Of a stretch of DNA of 64,000 bases, positions 1 through 8,169 are shown one piece after another; the first letter of the stretch is position 1; every line of letters starts with the position of its first letter. Under the pieces are notes generated by a model. That model worked only from the letters and a program-made list of their open reading frames with translations. It did no database searches and was not told the DNA's origin. The DNA is from Mycolicibacterium sp. CR10 (GTDB taxonomy: Bacteria > Actinomycetota > Actinomycetes > Mycobacteriales > Mycobacteriaceae), in assembly GCF_005222675.1 (NCBI RefSeq), contig NZ_STGE01000018.1:47254-111253 (forward strand). Direction: 5' to 3'. The position numbers and the translations under genes were made by a program.

Positions 1-1
1 A

Positions 2-178
2 GCCGCCCGAAACTGGTTGGCCGAAAACCTCGACGCCTCCAAGCGCAGCCAAATCATGTTCATCGATCGCAACGACATCCTGAATCTCTACGTCGTCACC
101 AACCTGCCGCTTCCAGCCGCAGCGCTCCCGCCGGCGACCGACCCTTGGGCCTTAGACACCGACGAGCCACCCTTCTGA
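2..178 (+). CDS. C-terminal end of an unidentified protein (5' truncated by window edge)
   Basis: An open frame enters from the left edge and ends at TGA 176-178, giving 58 residues. The readable part contains RSQIMFIDRNDILNLYVV followed by a proline-rich tail ending DEPPF. The hydrophobic strand with an IDR/D motif is reminiscent of the C-terminus of restriction-endonuclease-like (Mrr-fold) proteins, but this is a weak impression from a short piece. It runs convergently towards the arsenic operon, with about 70 bp between the stops. No function is assigned. Confidence 0.5.
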   Translation, partial: AARNWLAENLDASKRSQIMFIDRNDILNLYVVTNLPLPAAALPPATDPWALDTDEPPF

Positions 179-248
179 GGCCGCGCCCAGCCCGGGTGGT
201 GACCCACCACGGCCAGCGGCGCTTGAACCCGCGGCGGTAGGCCTCAAA

Positions 249-1657
249 TCAGCCGACCGCACCGACGCGTAGCTGACGTGACCAGGCTTGGGCAGCCATC
301 TGCGTTGCATCCCAGGGTGATCCGAGCGGCGGGGTGTACGACAGATCCAACTCAGAAAGGCCTTCGACGGTCATGTCGTGGAACAGGGCGGCGGCGTAGG
401 TGTCGACCCGCTTGGACACCTCTGCGCTGCGGTGCCCGACCTGCTGCGCCCCGAGCAGCCGCCCGGTGTGTCCGTCGCCGGTGATCCGAATGTGGATGGG
501 GGTGGCGCCTGGGTAGTAGGCCTTGTGGTCATCCGGGGTGGCCGAGGTGTGACCGGGGTCGACCCGCGGTCTGCTGCCAGCACCTCGTGGTCGCGCAATC
601 CGGTTCGGGCGGCCACTAGGTCGAAGACCTTGACCACCTGGGTGCCGAGGCTGCCGGCGAAGCGCGCGGAACCGCCCAAAGCGTTCTCTCCGGCGACGCG
701 GCCTTGCTTGTGGGCGGTGGTGCCCAGCGGCAGCCACGTCAGACCCAGGAGGCGGTGGTGGGTGTGCACGCAGTCCCCGGCGGCGAACACATCCGCCAAG
801 GTGGTGCGCATCGCCTCGTCCACGGCGATCGCGCCCTTGATGCCGAGGTCGGCGCCGGCGTCGGCGGCCAGCTCCGCGTCGGGTCGCACGCCGACCACGA
901 CGAGAACGAAATCGACTGTCGTTTCGAGTGTTTCGCTGTCGCGGTGGGCGGTCACGGTGAGGGCGCCGGTGTCGGTGCGGGTGACGGCGGAGACGGTGGT
1001 GTGGGTGAGGACCTGCACGCCGTGGCGTTCCAGTTCGTCGTGGACGAGGGCGCCCAGCTCGGGGTCGACGGTCGGCAGCACTTCGGGTAGCGCTTCGATT
1101 TGGGTGACGGCGATCCCGCGGGTGGTGAGGCCTTCGGCCATCTCCAGGCCGATGTAGCCGGCGCCGATGATGACCGCGGTCTTGGGGTCGCGCTGCTCCA
1201 GCGACTCCATGACGGCGAAGGTGTCGCCCATCGAATGCAGCAGGTGGACACCGTCTTCGGGGCCGAGAGCGTCGGGGCCGGTGAGGCCGGTGATGGGTGG
1301 GCGGGCGCTGACGGCGCCGGTGCCCACGATCAGGGCGTCATACGGCAGTTCGGTGGGGGTTCCGCTGAGGTCGAGGACGTCGAGGGTGTGTTCGGCGACG
1401 TTGATTCTGGTGGCGCGGGTGTCGGTGAGCACGCGCATGCCGGTAGCGGCCAGGTCGTCGGCGGTGCGATGGGCCAGGTGGGTCCAGTGCGTGACTTCCC
1501 CGGAGACGTAGTACGGGATGCCGCAGATGGAGAAGTTGGGGTAGTCGTCGGCGACGACGACGGTGACCTCAGTGCTGGGGTCGAGTTCACGGATGCGCAG
1601 GGCGGCGCTGATTCCGGCGTCGCTGCCGCCGATAGCGACGATATGGCGTGCGGGCAT
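249..1657 (-). pseudogene. FAD-dependent pyridine-nucleotide-disulfide oxidoreductase (CoA-disulfide-reductase-like), frameshifted
   Basis: Last gene of the ars operon. The first ~370 residues are a good oxidoreductase: FAD-binding GGSDAG near residue 10, the CoA-disulfide-reductase-type redox Cys45 in SICGIPYYVSG, an NAD(P)H-binding VIIGAGYIGLE, and the FAD-contacting AAGDC. After about residue 365 the frame runs into arginine/proline-rich nonsense. The expected dimerisation-domain C-terminus (DDHKAYYPGATPIHIRI through QMAAQAWSRQL) continues in the neighbouring frame to a stop at 249. A single-base indel within about 545-580 explains this. It is either a real inactivating mutation or a sequencing error. 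Flavoproteins of this type often accompany mycobacterial arsenic clusters; their substrate there is unclear. Confidence 0.8.
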
Positions 1658-1732
1658 GACAAAGTCTCCTCGGGAGATTGGGTGGTTCGGGGAGGGTGCT
1701 GCTGAGCTGCAGCGTGAGAGCAGGGGTGGCTG

Positions 1733-2155
1733 TCAGGCGTCGGTGAGCGCGGTGTGCAGGCGTTGCACGCGGGCGGTGATGTCGTCGCGGACCAGGCGCA
1801 TGCGTTCGAGGCCGTCGATGCCGCGTTCGGAGGGTTCGTCGGTGTCCCAGTTCTCAACTCGGGTTCCCGGCAGCGGATCGAGCTGGGCTTCACGGCCCAG
1901 GGTGACCACCAGGTCGACGTGGCGGGCCAGCTCGTAGTCCACCGGCGTGGGCTGCTCATCGGTGATGTCGACGCCCACCTCTAGCAGGGCTTGGGCGGAC
2001 AGATCGTTCACCGCGTCACCGGGTTTGGTCCCGGCCGAGTACACGGTCACGGTGTCGCCGGCGAGCTGGCGCATGAGTCCGGCCGCCATCTGCGATTTAC
2101 CGCCGTTCTTGACGCAGACGAACAGTACTGAGGGCTTGGTGATGGATTCGGCCAT
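1733..2155 (-). CDS. arsC: Low-molecular-weight-phosphatase-fold arsenate reductase
   Basis: 140 residues, the usual size for a stand-alone ArsC of the LMW-PTP superfamily. It would reduce arsenate to arsenite in the cytoplasm, in actinobacteria probably with mycothiol/mycoredoxin. The N-terminal P-loop is C14VKNGGKSQ, so the phosphate loop has Lys where the classical CX5R signature has Arg; this variant occurs in actinobacterial arsenate-mycothiol transferase types. TRVENWDTDEP and the LVRDDI helix follow the fold. It lies 3 bp downstream of the longer ArsC, so the two are surely co-transcribed. A purely regulatory phosphatase is less likely given the operon. Confidence 0.88.
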   Translation of the reverse strand: MAESITKPSVLFVCVKNGGKSQMAAGLMRQLAGDTVTVYSAGTKPGDAVNDLSAQALLEVGVDITDEQPTPVDYELARHVDLVVTLGREAQLDPLPGTRVENWDTDEPSERGIDGLERMRLVRDDITARVQRLHTALTDA

Positions 2156-2158
2156 GAG

Positions 2159-2833
2159 TCAGGCTTGGCGCGCGGTGACGTGGAGTTCGGCCAGCAGCCG
2201 GCGGACGCGTTCTTCGAGGTCGTCGCGGATCGGTCGGACCGCATCGACGTCCTGGCCTTCCGGGTCGGGCAGGTCCCAGTTCTCGTAGCGTTTGCCGGGG
2301 AAGATCGGGCAGGCGTCGCCGCAGCCCATGGTGATCACGACGTCGGCGGCCTGGACGATCTCGTCGGTCCAGGGCTTGGGGAACTCGCCGGTGATGTCGA
2401 TCCCGACTTCGGCCATCGCCGTGACCGCGGCTGGGTTGATGGCATCGCCGGGTTCGGAGCCGCCCGACCAGGCCACCGCGTGCTCGCCGGCGAGGTGGGT
2501 GAAGAAACCCAAGGCCATCTGGGACCGGCCGGCGTTGTGGGTGCACAGGAACAGCACCGTGGGCTTGCCGTCGCTGATCTTGCCTTCCACCCGGGCTAGG
2601 GCGAGCAGGCGTTGGCGGGCGAACCGTTCGGCCAGCAGGGGCAGGAAGTTGGGGACGGTGGCGCGGCCGGCGAACTGGTCATAGGAGGTGTGCAGGAACC
2701 GTTCGATGGTCTCGACGCCGAAGCTGTCGCCGAAATCGCGTTCCAACCTGGTGGCCGCGGTGGTGAGTGCGTGGCGTTGGTCGATGGACAGGTCTCGGTG
2801 TGGGCGCAGGGCGGCGGGGCTGCTGTCAGACAT
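2159..2833 (-). CDS. arsC: Arsenate reductase with N-terminal three-helix domain
   Basis: 224 residues. The first ~85 form a helical extension seen in many mycobacterial ArsC proteins (a three-helix dimerisation-type domain). Residues 90-224 are the LMW-PTP domain with canonical P-loop C97THNAGRS, the ITMGCGDACP segment, the YENWDLPDP loop and the PIRDDLEERV helix. It reduces arsenate to arsenite for export by the ACR3 pump encoded 4 bp upstream. Two different ArsC proteins in one operon suggest division of labour by electron donor. The start is an ATG at 2833, right behind the pump stop. Confidence 0.92.
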   Translation of the reverse strand: MSDSSPAALRPHRDLSIDQRHALTTAATRLERDFGDSFGVETIERFLHTSYDQFAGRATVPNFLPLLAERFARQRLLALARVEGKISDGKPTVLFLCTHNAGRSQMALGFFTHLAGEHAVAWSGGSEPGDAINPAAVTAMAEVGIDITGEFPKPWTDEIVQAADVVITMGCGDACPIFPGKRYENWDLPDPEGQDVDAVRPIRDDLEERVRRLLAELHVTARQA

Positions 2834-2837
2834 GGTG

Positions 2838-3950
2838 TTACGACTCCTGTGTCGTAGAGGGCTGGACTGCTGAGGGTGCGGTGGTTTGGTCTCGGAAGCG
2901 GCGTCGCAAGGCCAGCGAGACGTAGACCAGCGCCACCAGAACTGGAACCTCGATCAGCGGTCCGACCACACCGGCCAGGGCTTGCCCGGACGTGGCGCCG
3001 TAGGTGGCGATCGCCACCGCGATGGCCAGCTCGAAGTTGTTGCCCGCCGCGGTGAAGGCCAGCGTGGTGGTGCGTTGGTAGCCCAGACCGATTCCGGCGC
3101 CGAGCAGGTAACCCCCACCCCACATGATCGCGAAGTACGCGAGCAACGGAAGCGCGATCCGCACCACGTCCAGCGGCTGGCTTGTGATCTGTTCACCTTG
3201 CAGCGCAAAGAGAATGACGATGGTGAACAGCAGGCCGTATAGGGCCCACGGTCCGATTCGGGGCAGGAATTTCGATTCGTACCAGTCGCGGCCCTTGGCC
3301 TTCTCACCGAGTCGCCGCGACAGGTAGCCGGCCAGAAGGGGGATGCCGAGGAAGATCAGCACCGACTTGGCGATCTGCCAGGGTGAGGTGTCAATGGTGG
3401 TCTGTTCTAAGCCAAGCCAGCCGGGCAGGACTGACAGGTAGAACCAGCCCAGGACGGCGAACATGATGACCTGGAAGATCGAGTTGAGCGCGACCAGCAC
3501 GGCGGCGGCCTCGCGGTCACCGCAGGCCAGGTCGTTCCAGATGATGACCATGGCGATGCAGCGGGCCAGGCCCACGATGATGAGTCCAGTCCGGTACTCG
3601 GGCAGATCCGGCAGCATCAGCCAGGCCAGCGCGAACATCAGCGCCGGACCGAACGCCCAATTCAAGAACAACGAGCTGAGCAACAGCCTGCGGTCGCCGG
3701 TCACGGTATCGAGCCGGTCGTAGCGGACCTTGGCCAGCACCGGGTACATCATGATCAGCAGACCGAGGGCGATGGGCAGCGAGATACCGTCGACCTGAAC
3801 GCCATCCAGCGCGGTATTCAATCCCGGGATCCCCCGCCCCAGCAGGAGGCCGGCGACCATGGCGACGCCAATCCACACCGGCAGGAACCGGTCCAACGTG
3901 GACAGCTTGCCCACCACGGGCGTTGAGGTACTCGCCACCGTGTCGGTCAT
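2838..3950 (-). CDS. arsB: ACR3-family arsenite efflux permease
   Basis: 370 residues with about ten hydrophobic segments, the size and pattern of ACR3 permeases, which export arsenite (and sometimes antimonite) across the cytoplasmic membrane. Family marks include LDRFLPVWIG at the N-terminus, MMYPVLAKV, LNWAFGPALM and GLARCIAMVIIWNDLACG with the essential cysteine, and TTTLAFTAAGNNFELAIAV late in the protein. I start it at ATG 3950 (MTDTVAS), not at the longer upstream frame, because this ATG overlaps the arsR stop as ATGA, indicating translational coupling. Confidence 0.95.
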   Translation of the reverse strand: MTDTVASTSTPVVGKLSTLDRFLPVWIGVAMVAGLLLGRGIPGLNTALDGVQVDGISLPIALGLLIMMYPVLAKVRYDRLDTVTGDRRLLLSSLFLNWAFGPALMFALAWLMLPDLPEYRTGLIIVGLARCIAMVIIWNDLACGDREAAAVLVALNSIFQVIMFAVLGWFYLSVLPGWLGLEQTTIDTSPWQIAKSVLIFLGIPLLAGYLSRRLGEKAKGRDWYESKFLPRIGPWALYGLLFTIVILFALQGEQITSQPLDVVRIALPLLAYFAIMWGGGYLLGAGIGLGYQRTTTLAFTAAGNNFELAIAVAIATYGATSGQALAGVVGPLIEVPVLVALVYVSLALRRRFRDQTTAPSAVQPSTTQES

Positions 3951-4321
3951 GCCGTCACCCCTGCCAGCGCTGCAGTGTTGAGATTGAGCAGCGTCGAGAT
4001 CCCCTGCAGCGCTTCGGGAACCACGGCGTAGTACACCCACGACGCCCGCCGCTCAGAAGTGAGCAGGCCGGCGTCGCGCAGCACCTTGAGGTGATGCGAC
4101 ACCGTGGGCTGCGAGACATCGATCCCGCCGGAGATGTCACAGACACACGCCTCGCCGCCGGAATGGCTGGCAATCGCGCTGAAGAGCCGCAACCGCACCG
4201 GGTCAGCCAGCGCCTTCAACTTCTTGGCCATCTCCACCGCTGCCGGTTCAGACAGTGGCTCGCTCAGCAGTGGCGGCCTGAGGCAGCAGACGTCGGCCGC
4301 CTCACCGTGTTGATTCGACAT
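3947..4321 (-). CDS. arsR: ArsR-family arsenite-responsive repressor
   Basis: 124 residues, winged-helix ArsR/SmtB fold. It has Cys12-Cys13 near the N-terminus and C59VC61D before the recognition helix (SQPTVSHHLKVL). The N-terminal CC pair plus a third Cys is the arrangement of actinobacterial ArsR (Corynebacterium type), where As(III) binding releases DNA. It is first gene of the five-gene ars operon and overlaps arsB by four bases. I chose ATG 4321; a dyad starting three bases upstream of it is the likely operator, so the message is probably leaderless or nearly so. Confidence 0.93.
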   Translation of the reverse strand: MSNQHGEAADVCCLRPPLLSEPLSEPAAVEMAKKLKALADPVRLRLFSAIASHSGGEACVCDISGGIDVSQPTVSHHLKVLRDAGLLTSERRASWVYYAVVPEALQGISTLLNLNTAALAGVTA

Positions 4322-4324
4322 ACA

Positions 4325-4344
4325 TCGATATTGACAGGCATCGA
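4325..4344 (-). promoter_or_regulatory. Putative ArsR operator
   Basis: Inverted repeat TCGAT (4325-4329) and ATCGA (4340-4344) separated by 10 bp, immediately upstream of the arsR start. Position and symmetry fit autorepression by ArsR; binding is inferred. Confidence 0.55.
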
Positions 4345-4940
4345 AGCCGTGGCCAAGCCAACGGCAGGTGAACAAAGCGACGTGCTCAAGGTTCCGATTG
4401 ACCCACCGTGCCTACCAAGATTTCAATAGAGGCGCGGCTTTGGCTACATGCGACAGCTGGCGTGGCCCTCGCGGCGTTCTTGCTGCAGCTGCTGTGTTGT
4501 GTGCTGCAGTGATCTTGCTGAAGAATTGCCAATCTCCGTGACATTCGCCGATAGCTCGAACTGCGGGTTTCCGATTCTGCCATTGAGATGTCGAACGGAC
4601 TTTTGCCATCCAGATGGCGAATCCTAAACCGTACGATTGGACCGGTTTGGGCGGACGCGCCCGGTGGCCTGCTCGCTAGAGCGCGGACTTGGCGTCTGCG
4701 GAGGTGAGCGCGGGAAGGTCCGCATCGAGGTTCTAGCCCAGCGCGCTTACCCGCCCACTGCCGTACGCTACCGGTCTCGTTGCCCTCCGACGCCGTGGAT
4801 CTGAGATGCGCGGTGTGAGACAAGAAATGAGACACCGCGCCCCGGCGTTATGCGACCGCAACGTAGGCCGCGTTGGGGCTTTCTCGTTTCTCTAGATTCG
4901 AGACTGAGGGTCTGACTGATAGGCGAGACTGGTTTCGGGG
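4345..4940. other. Intergenic region without recognisable gene
   Basis: About 600 bp between the ars operon and the MerR-controlled unit. Open frames here have atypical Ser/Arg-rich composition, no start signals and no family resemblance. Nothing is seen apart from the promoters at either end. Confidence 0.5.
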
Positions 4941-4972
4941 TTGCATCCCGTACTTAGGTACGGGCTTATCGT
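4941..4972 (+). promoter_or_regulatory. MerR-type promoter with 20-bp spacer
   Basis: -35 TTGCAT (4941-4946) and -10 TATCGT (4967-4972) are separated by 20 bp, the over-long spacer typical of promoters activated by MerR proteins through DNA untwisting. A perfect dyad CCCGTAC-TTAG-GTACGGG fills 4947-4964. Transcription would start at about 4979, the A of the first ATG, so the mRNA should be leaderless. Confidence 0.8.
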
Positions 4973-4978
4973 CGGTGT

Positions 4979-5323
4979 ATGAGGATCGGTGAAGCTGCAA
5001 ATTGGGCGCCGGAGTCGTGTTCGTTGCCCAGTGCGGAGCGGCCGTTGCGGGTCGCTGAGTTCGACGTGTTGTTTCGGGAATCGGTGTTGCGGTGGACGCG
5101 GATAAGCAGGACCCGGTTGGAGTTGACGCTGGCAGCCCAAGCGTGGGCAGCTGCATCCGATCTCGCCGCGCGGGAGAGCGGATGCTGTTCCTTCTTCACC
5201 TTCACCTTCGAGTCGTCCGTTTCGGGGGTGGTGATGGCTATCGAAGTGCCCGCATCTCAGGTTGCGGTGCTTGACGCCGTGACTGCACGGGTGGCGGCCG
5301 CCTGCGGTGAGAGTGGACTATGA
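4979..5323 (+). CDS. Conserved small protein of a MerR-controlled unit, function unknown
   Basis: 114 residues, no recognised domain and no clear membrane span. A vicinal cysteine pair lies in ARESGCCSFFTFTF (about residues 65-78), a likely thiol metal-binding spot flanked by aromatic residues. It is the first gene behind a MerR-type promoter and overlaps the merR start as ATGA, so it is made together with the sensor and the small membrane protein downstream. A role in binding or passing the inducing metal (probably mercury-like) is inferred from context only. Confidence 0.75.
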   Translation: MRIGEAANWAPESCSLPSAERPLRVAEFDVLFRESVLRWTRISRTRLELTLAAQAWAAASDLAARESGCCSFFTFTFESSVSGVVMAIEVPASQVAVLDAVTARVAAACGESGL

Positions 5324-5787
5324 CCACTGCAACGGGACTCCGTAGCGGCCAGGTCGCTGCGGCGGCGGGGGTGAACATCGAGACGCTGCGCTACTACGAG
5401 CGCCGTGGCCTGCTGCGCGAACCCGACCGGTCGCTCGGCGGGCACCGCCTCTACCCGCCTGAGGTCGTCACGACCATGCGGATGATCAAAGCCGCCCAAC
5501 GGGTGGGATTCACGCTGGAGGAGGTCGCCGACCTGCTGGCGGCGACCAGGCTGGGTGGGCGTTCTGACTCGGGGTTACGTGACCGGACAGCAGAGAAGCT
5601 AGCCGAGGTCGACCAGAAGCTGGTGGAGCTGACCGAGGTGCGGGACACACTGCGAGCAGCCCTGGACGCGGGGTGTCAAGACTTGCTGGTGTGCGCCGAG
5701 ACTCCCTGCTGCCCTTTACCTTTCGACAAAGCTGCATCAGTGACCGGAACGGCAGGAGACAGCTGTGGCTGCAATTCGGTCAGATAG
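5320..5787 (+). CDS. MerR-family metal-sensing regulator (mercury-like)
   Basis: 155 residues: N-terminal MerR helix-turn-helix (RSGQVAAAAGVNIETLRYYERRGLL), dimerisation helix, then a cysteine-rich end with C…LLVCAETPCCPLP and SCGC. The C-x(n)-CCP arrangement resembles the metal loop of mercury/heavy-metal MerR proteins. It should bind the dyad at 4947-4964 and activate its own operon when metal is bound. It overlaps the preceding gene by four bases and the following gene by 23 bases. The metal could also be another soft thiophile; the neighbouring CC-motif membrane protein favours mercury. Confidence 0.88.
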   Translation: MTTATGLRSGQVAAAAGVNIETLRYYERRGLLREPDRSLGGHRLYPPEVVTTMRMIKAAQRVGFTLEEVADLLAATRLGGRSDSGLRDRTAEKLAEVDQKLVELTEVRDTLRAALDAGCQDLLVCAETPCCPLPFDKAASVTGTAGDSCGCNSVR

Positions 5788-6088
5788 ACGCTGGTGGACC
5801 ACGCTCGGTATCGGGGTGGTTGCCTGTGTGGGCTGCTGTGCGGCGCTGCCGCTGCTTGCTGCGGTGGGACTTGCCGGTAGCGGGGCCTTGATGATCGGGG
5901 TCGGATGGTTGGAGCCCATTGGTGTCGGCCTGATCGCGGTCGGGCTGATCGGCGTGGTGGTCTCCCGCGTTCGGGCCCGCCGCCGGGCGGGAAGCGGTCG
6001 CGCCGACCACGGCAAGGAAAAGTCCTGCACCTGCGCCCCGCCGAACCCTGAACCACGTGTCGATCCGACGAGTTCGACTGTCCACTAA
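5765..6088 (+). CDS. Small MerF/MerT-like membrane protein
   Basis: 107 residues starting at GTG 5765 inside the end of merR. Two hydrophobic segments flank a short loop; the first contains a vicinal pair in ACVGCCAALPLL, the hallmark of the Mer transport proteins that hand Hg(II) through the membrane on paired cysteines. A second pair sits in the cytoplasmic tail (KSCTCAPP). No mercuric reductase (merA) lies in the window, so uptake would be dangerous unless reduction happens elsewhere. An alternative is a thiol-based metal efflux or sequestering membrane protein. Confidence 0.75.
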   Translation: MAAIRSDRRWWTTLGIGVVACVGCCAALPLLAAVGLAGSGALMIGVGWLEPIGVGLIAVGLIGVVVSRVRARRRAGSGRADHGKEKSCTCAPPNPEPRVDPTSSTVH

Positions 6089-6152
6089 CGCCTTTCATCC
6101 ACCAGGTTAAAGTGTCGCTCCGGCGAACGGCAAGCATGCAGACGGACCGGAC

Positions 6153-6184
6153 TTGACCTTCGAGCTAGGTCGAAGGTTTAAGGT
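6153..6184 (+). promoter_or_regulatory. Second MerR-type promoter with 20-bp spacer
   Basis: -35 TTGACC (6153-6158), -10 TAAGGT (6179-6184), 20-bp spacer. A perfect 7-bp inverted repeat CCTTCGA…TCGAAGG spans 6157-6176. The predicted transcription start falls at or just before the ATG at 6193. The dyad differs from the one at 4947-4964, so the two MerR proteins should not cross-bind. Confidence 0.8.
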
Positions 6185-6192
6185 TCGCAGGC

Positions 6193-6642
6193 ATGAGCGG
6201 AATGCGGATCTCCCAGCTCGCCGAACGCTCTGGCGTGCCGGCGACCACGCTGCGGTACTACGAGTCGGCGGGCCTGCTGGTTGCCGATCGCACTCCGTCG
6301 GGGTACCGCGTGTACGAAGAACCTGCCCTAGAGCGGTTGGCGTTCATCCGGGCCGCCAAGCAGGTCGGACTGCCACTCGACGAGATCCGCGAACTCCTGC
6401 AGGTGTGGCACCACGGGGCCTGTGTCGACGTGCGCCAGCGGATGCGCCCGATGATGTCAGCTCGACTCGATGACGTCACTGCCCGTATCGCTGACCTGCA
6501 ACGCTTCGCCGAATCGTTGCAGTCGGCGTTGTCGCGCCTGGATGCGCTGCCTGACCGGAACGCCCCGTGTGACGCGCGGTGCACCTTCCTGCAGTCTCCA
6601 GAGCCGTCACTGATCCCCGATGCGCCAGGGATCGCGCGGTGA
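6193..6642 (+). CDS. MerR-family regulator controlling an arsenic-type exporter
   Basis: 149 residues: MerR DNA-binding domain (MRISQLAERSGVPATTLRYYESAGLL), a linking helix, and a C-terminal segment with Cys residues (HHGACVDV, NAPCDARCTFL). The CDARC spacing and the HGAC at the start of the dimerisation helix look like a three-Cys metal or metalloid site. It lies about 50 bp upstream of a membrane exporter and directly behind a MerR-type promoter. As(III) or Sb(III) as inducer is inferred from the transporter next door. Confidence 0.85.
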   Translation: MSGMRISQLAERSGVPATTLRYYESAGLLVADRTPSGYRVYEEPALERLAFIRAAKQVGLPLDEIRELLQVWHHGACVDVRQRMRPMMSARLDDVTARIADLQRFAESLQSALSRLDALPDRNAPCDARCTFLQSPEPSLIPDAPGIAR

Positions 6643-6694
6643 CCTACGTGATCGCCTAACCATGCGTCGACATGCGCGAAACCCGAAAGGACCC

Positions 6695-7675
6695 ATGCCG
6701 AACTCGTCGATCACCGAGACACTGGAACGCCACCAGATCGCCATCTACCTCGGCGGGCTCGCTGCCGGCGCCGCCGCGGGGTTGGCGTGGCCGGCTGGCG
6801 GACCGACCTGGGAAGCGGCCATCTACCCCGTCCTCGGTGCCCTGCTCTACGCCACGTTTCTGCAGGTGCCGTTCACCAAACTGACCGCCGCGTTCCGCGA
6901 CGGCCGATTCCTCGGCGCAGTCCTGCTGGTCAACTTCGTCGTCGTGCCGCTGGTGGTGGCCGCCCTGACGCTGGTGGTCTCACTGCAACAGGCCGTCCTG
7001 CTCGGAGTGCTGCTCACCTTGCTGACGCCCTGCATCGACTACGTGATCGTCTTCAGCGGCCTCGCCGGTGGGGACAGCCAACGCCTCCTGGCAGCCGCCC
7101 CGCTGCTGATGCTGGCCCAAATGGCCGCACTCCCGCTATTCCTCTGGCTGTTCGTCGGTCCCGACCTCGCCGACATCGTGGAGATCGGCCCGTTCGTCGA
7201 AGCGTTCCTCATCCTCATCGTGCTGCCCCTGACCCTGGCCTGGGCCACCGAAGCCCTATCCCACCGGCACCGCAGCGGCGAAGCCATCTCCTCGACGATG
7301 ACCACCGCGATGGTGCCGCTGATGACCGCCACGCTATTCGTGGTCGTCGCCAGCCAATTCCCGAAGATCACCGACCAAACCGACCAGGTTCTACGGGTCG
7401 TGCCGATCTACGCCGCGTTCCTGGTCATCATGGCTCTGATCGGTCTCGGCGCGGCGAAGCTGCTGCGCCTGGACCCGCCACGATCGCGGGCCTTGATCTT
7501 CAGCGGCGCGACACGCAACTCGCTGGTCGTGCTCCCGTTGGCGCTCGCCCTGCCCGACGCGTACGCGATCACCGCCGTCATCGTCGTCACCCAGACCCTC
7601 GTCGAACTCGTCGGCATGATCATTTACGTGCGCCTCATCCCCCGACTCACACCGGTGCCACCGGTTCACAGTTAG
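6695..7675 (+). CDS. Arsenic-resistance-type exporter of the bile acid:sodium symporter/ACR3 superfamily
   Basis: 326 residues and about ten membrane spans. The segment LTLLTPCIDYVIVFSGLAGGD with a cysteine in a helix, and the late IFSGATRNSLVVLPLALALP, match the divergent arsenic-resistance branch of the BASS/ACR3 superfamily. It probably exports arsenite or antimonite. I start at ATG 6695, preceded by GAAAGGA at Shine-Dalgarno distance, and not at the longer frame overlapping merR. With the ACR3 gene at 2838-3950 the window holds two unrelated-looking arsenite exporters under different sensors. Confidence 0.82.
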   Translation: MPNSSITETLERHQIAIYLGGLAAGAAAGLAWPAGGPTWEAAIYPVLGALLYATFLQVPFTKLTAAFRDGRFLGAVLLVNFVVVPLVVAALTLVVSLQQAVLLGVLLTLLTPCIDYVIVFSGLAGGDSQRLLAAAPLLMLAQMAALPLFLWLFVGPDLADIVEIGPFVEAFLILIVLPLTLAWATEALSHRHRSGEAISSTMTTAMVPLMTATLFVVVASQFPKITDQTDQVLRVVPIYAAFLVIMALIGLGAAKLLRLDPPRSRALIFSGATRNSLVVLPLALALPDAYAITAVIVVTQTLVELVGMIIYVRLIPRLTPVPPVHS

Positions 7676-7814
7676 CCCAGGCCGCAGTGCCGAAATCCTG
7701 GCCATCACGCTAGACAAGATCTGATCGATCTCGATTCTTTAGAAGTGGGACGGTTCAACGCGTGGCTCGACGATCCCCGGCTCGGTGACTAGAGATGCGA
7801 AGGTTGGGCGGTAG

Positions 7815-8165
7815 TTAGGACGCGGTCTGCATCCGGTCCAACATTTCGCGACCGACTACACGCGGTTTGATGTTGCGCCTTTGGGATTCGGCCACAAGCA
7901 TGTCGAACGCCTCCTCCGGGCTACAGCCATGAAGCGCAATGAGAGCGCCCTTGGCCATGTCGATGTCGGATCGAGAGGTCAGCGCTGCTCCAAGCTGGGA
8001 CACGGTCTCTCGCGCTTTCTGCCAACGGCTCGCATTGCTGATCGCTTAACCGGCGGCAATGCTGTAAAGGCGCATGAGTTCAGCGTCGAATGCGGTTGCG
8101 GTGTGGCTGTAGATGTTGAGCGATCCGACGCACCTTCCGTGGTGAGGCACGGCGCTGGCCGGTCC
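7815..8165 (-). pseudogene. Relic of a GAF-ANTAR regulator
   Basis: The last 62 residues form a complete ANTAR RNA-binding domain (DIDMAKGALIALHGCSPEEAFDML and its C-terminal helix). Reading upstream in the same frame gives the end of a GAF domain (CVGSLNIYSHTATAFDAELMRLYSIAAG), then an in-frame TAA at 8046-8048, then AISNASRWQKARETVSQLG. The N-terminal half of the GAF domain is missing: the sequence fuses to the tail of the Abi-like relic near 8165-8200. ANTAR regulators act by transcription antitermination; this copy is unlikely to work. Confidence 0.8.
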
Positions 8166-8169
8166 GGCA

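Noticed and set aside
4386..4835. 149-codon minus-strand frame upstream of arsR
   Set aside because: Composition unlike neighbours, no RBS, no recognisable motif.
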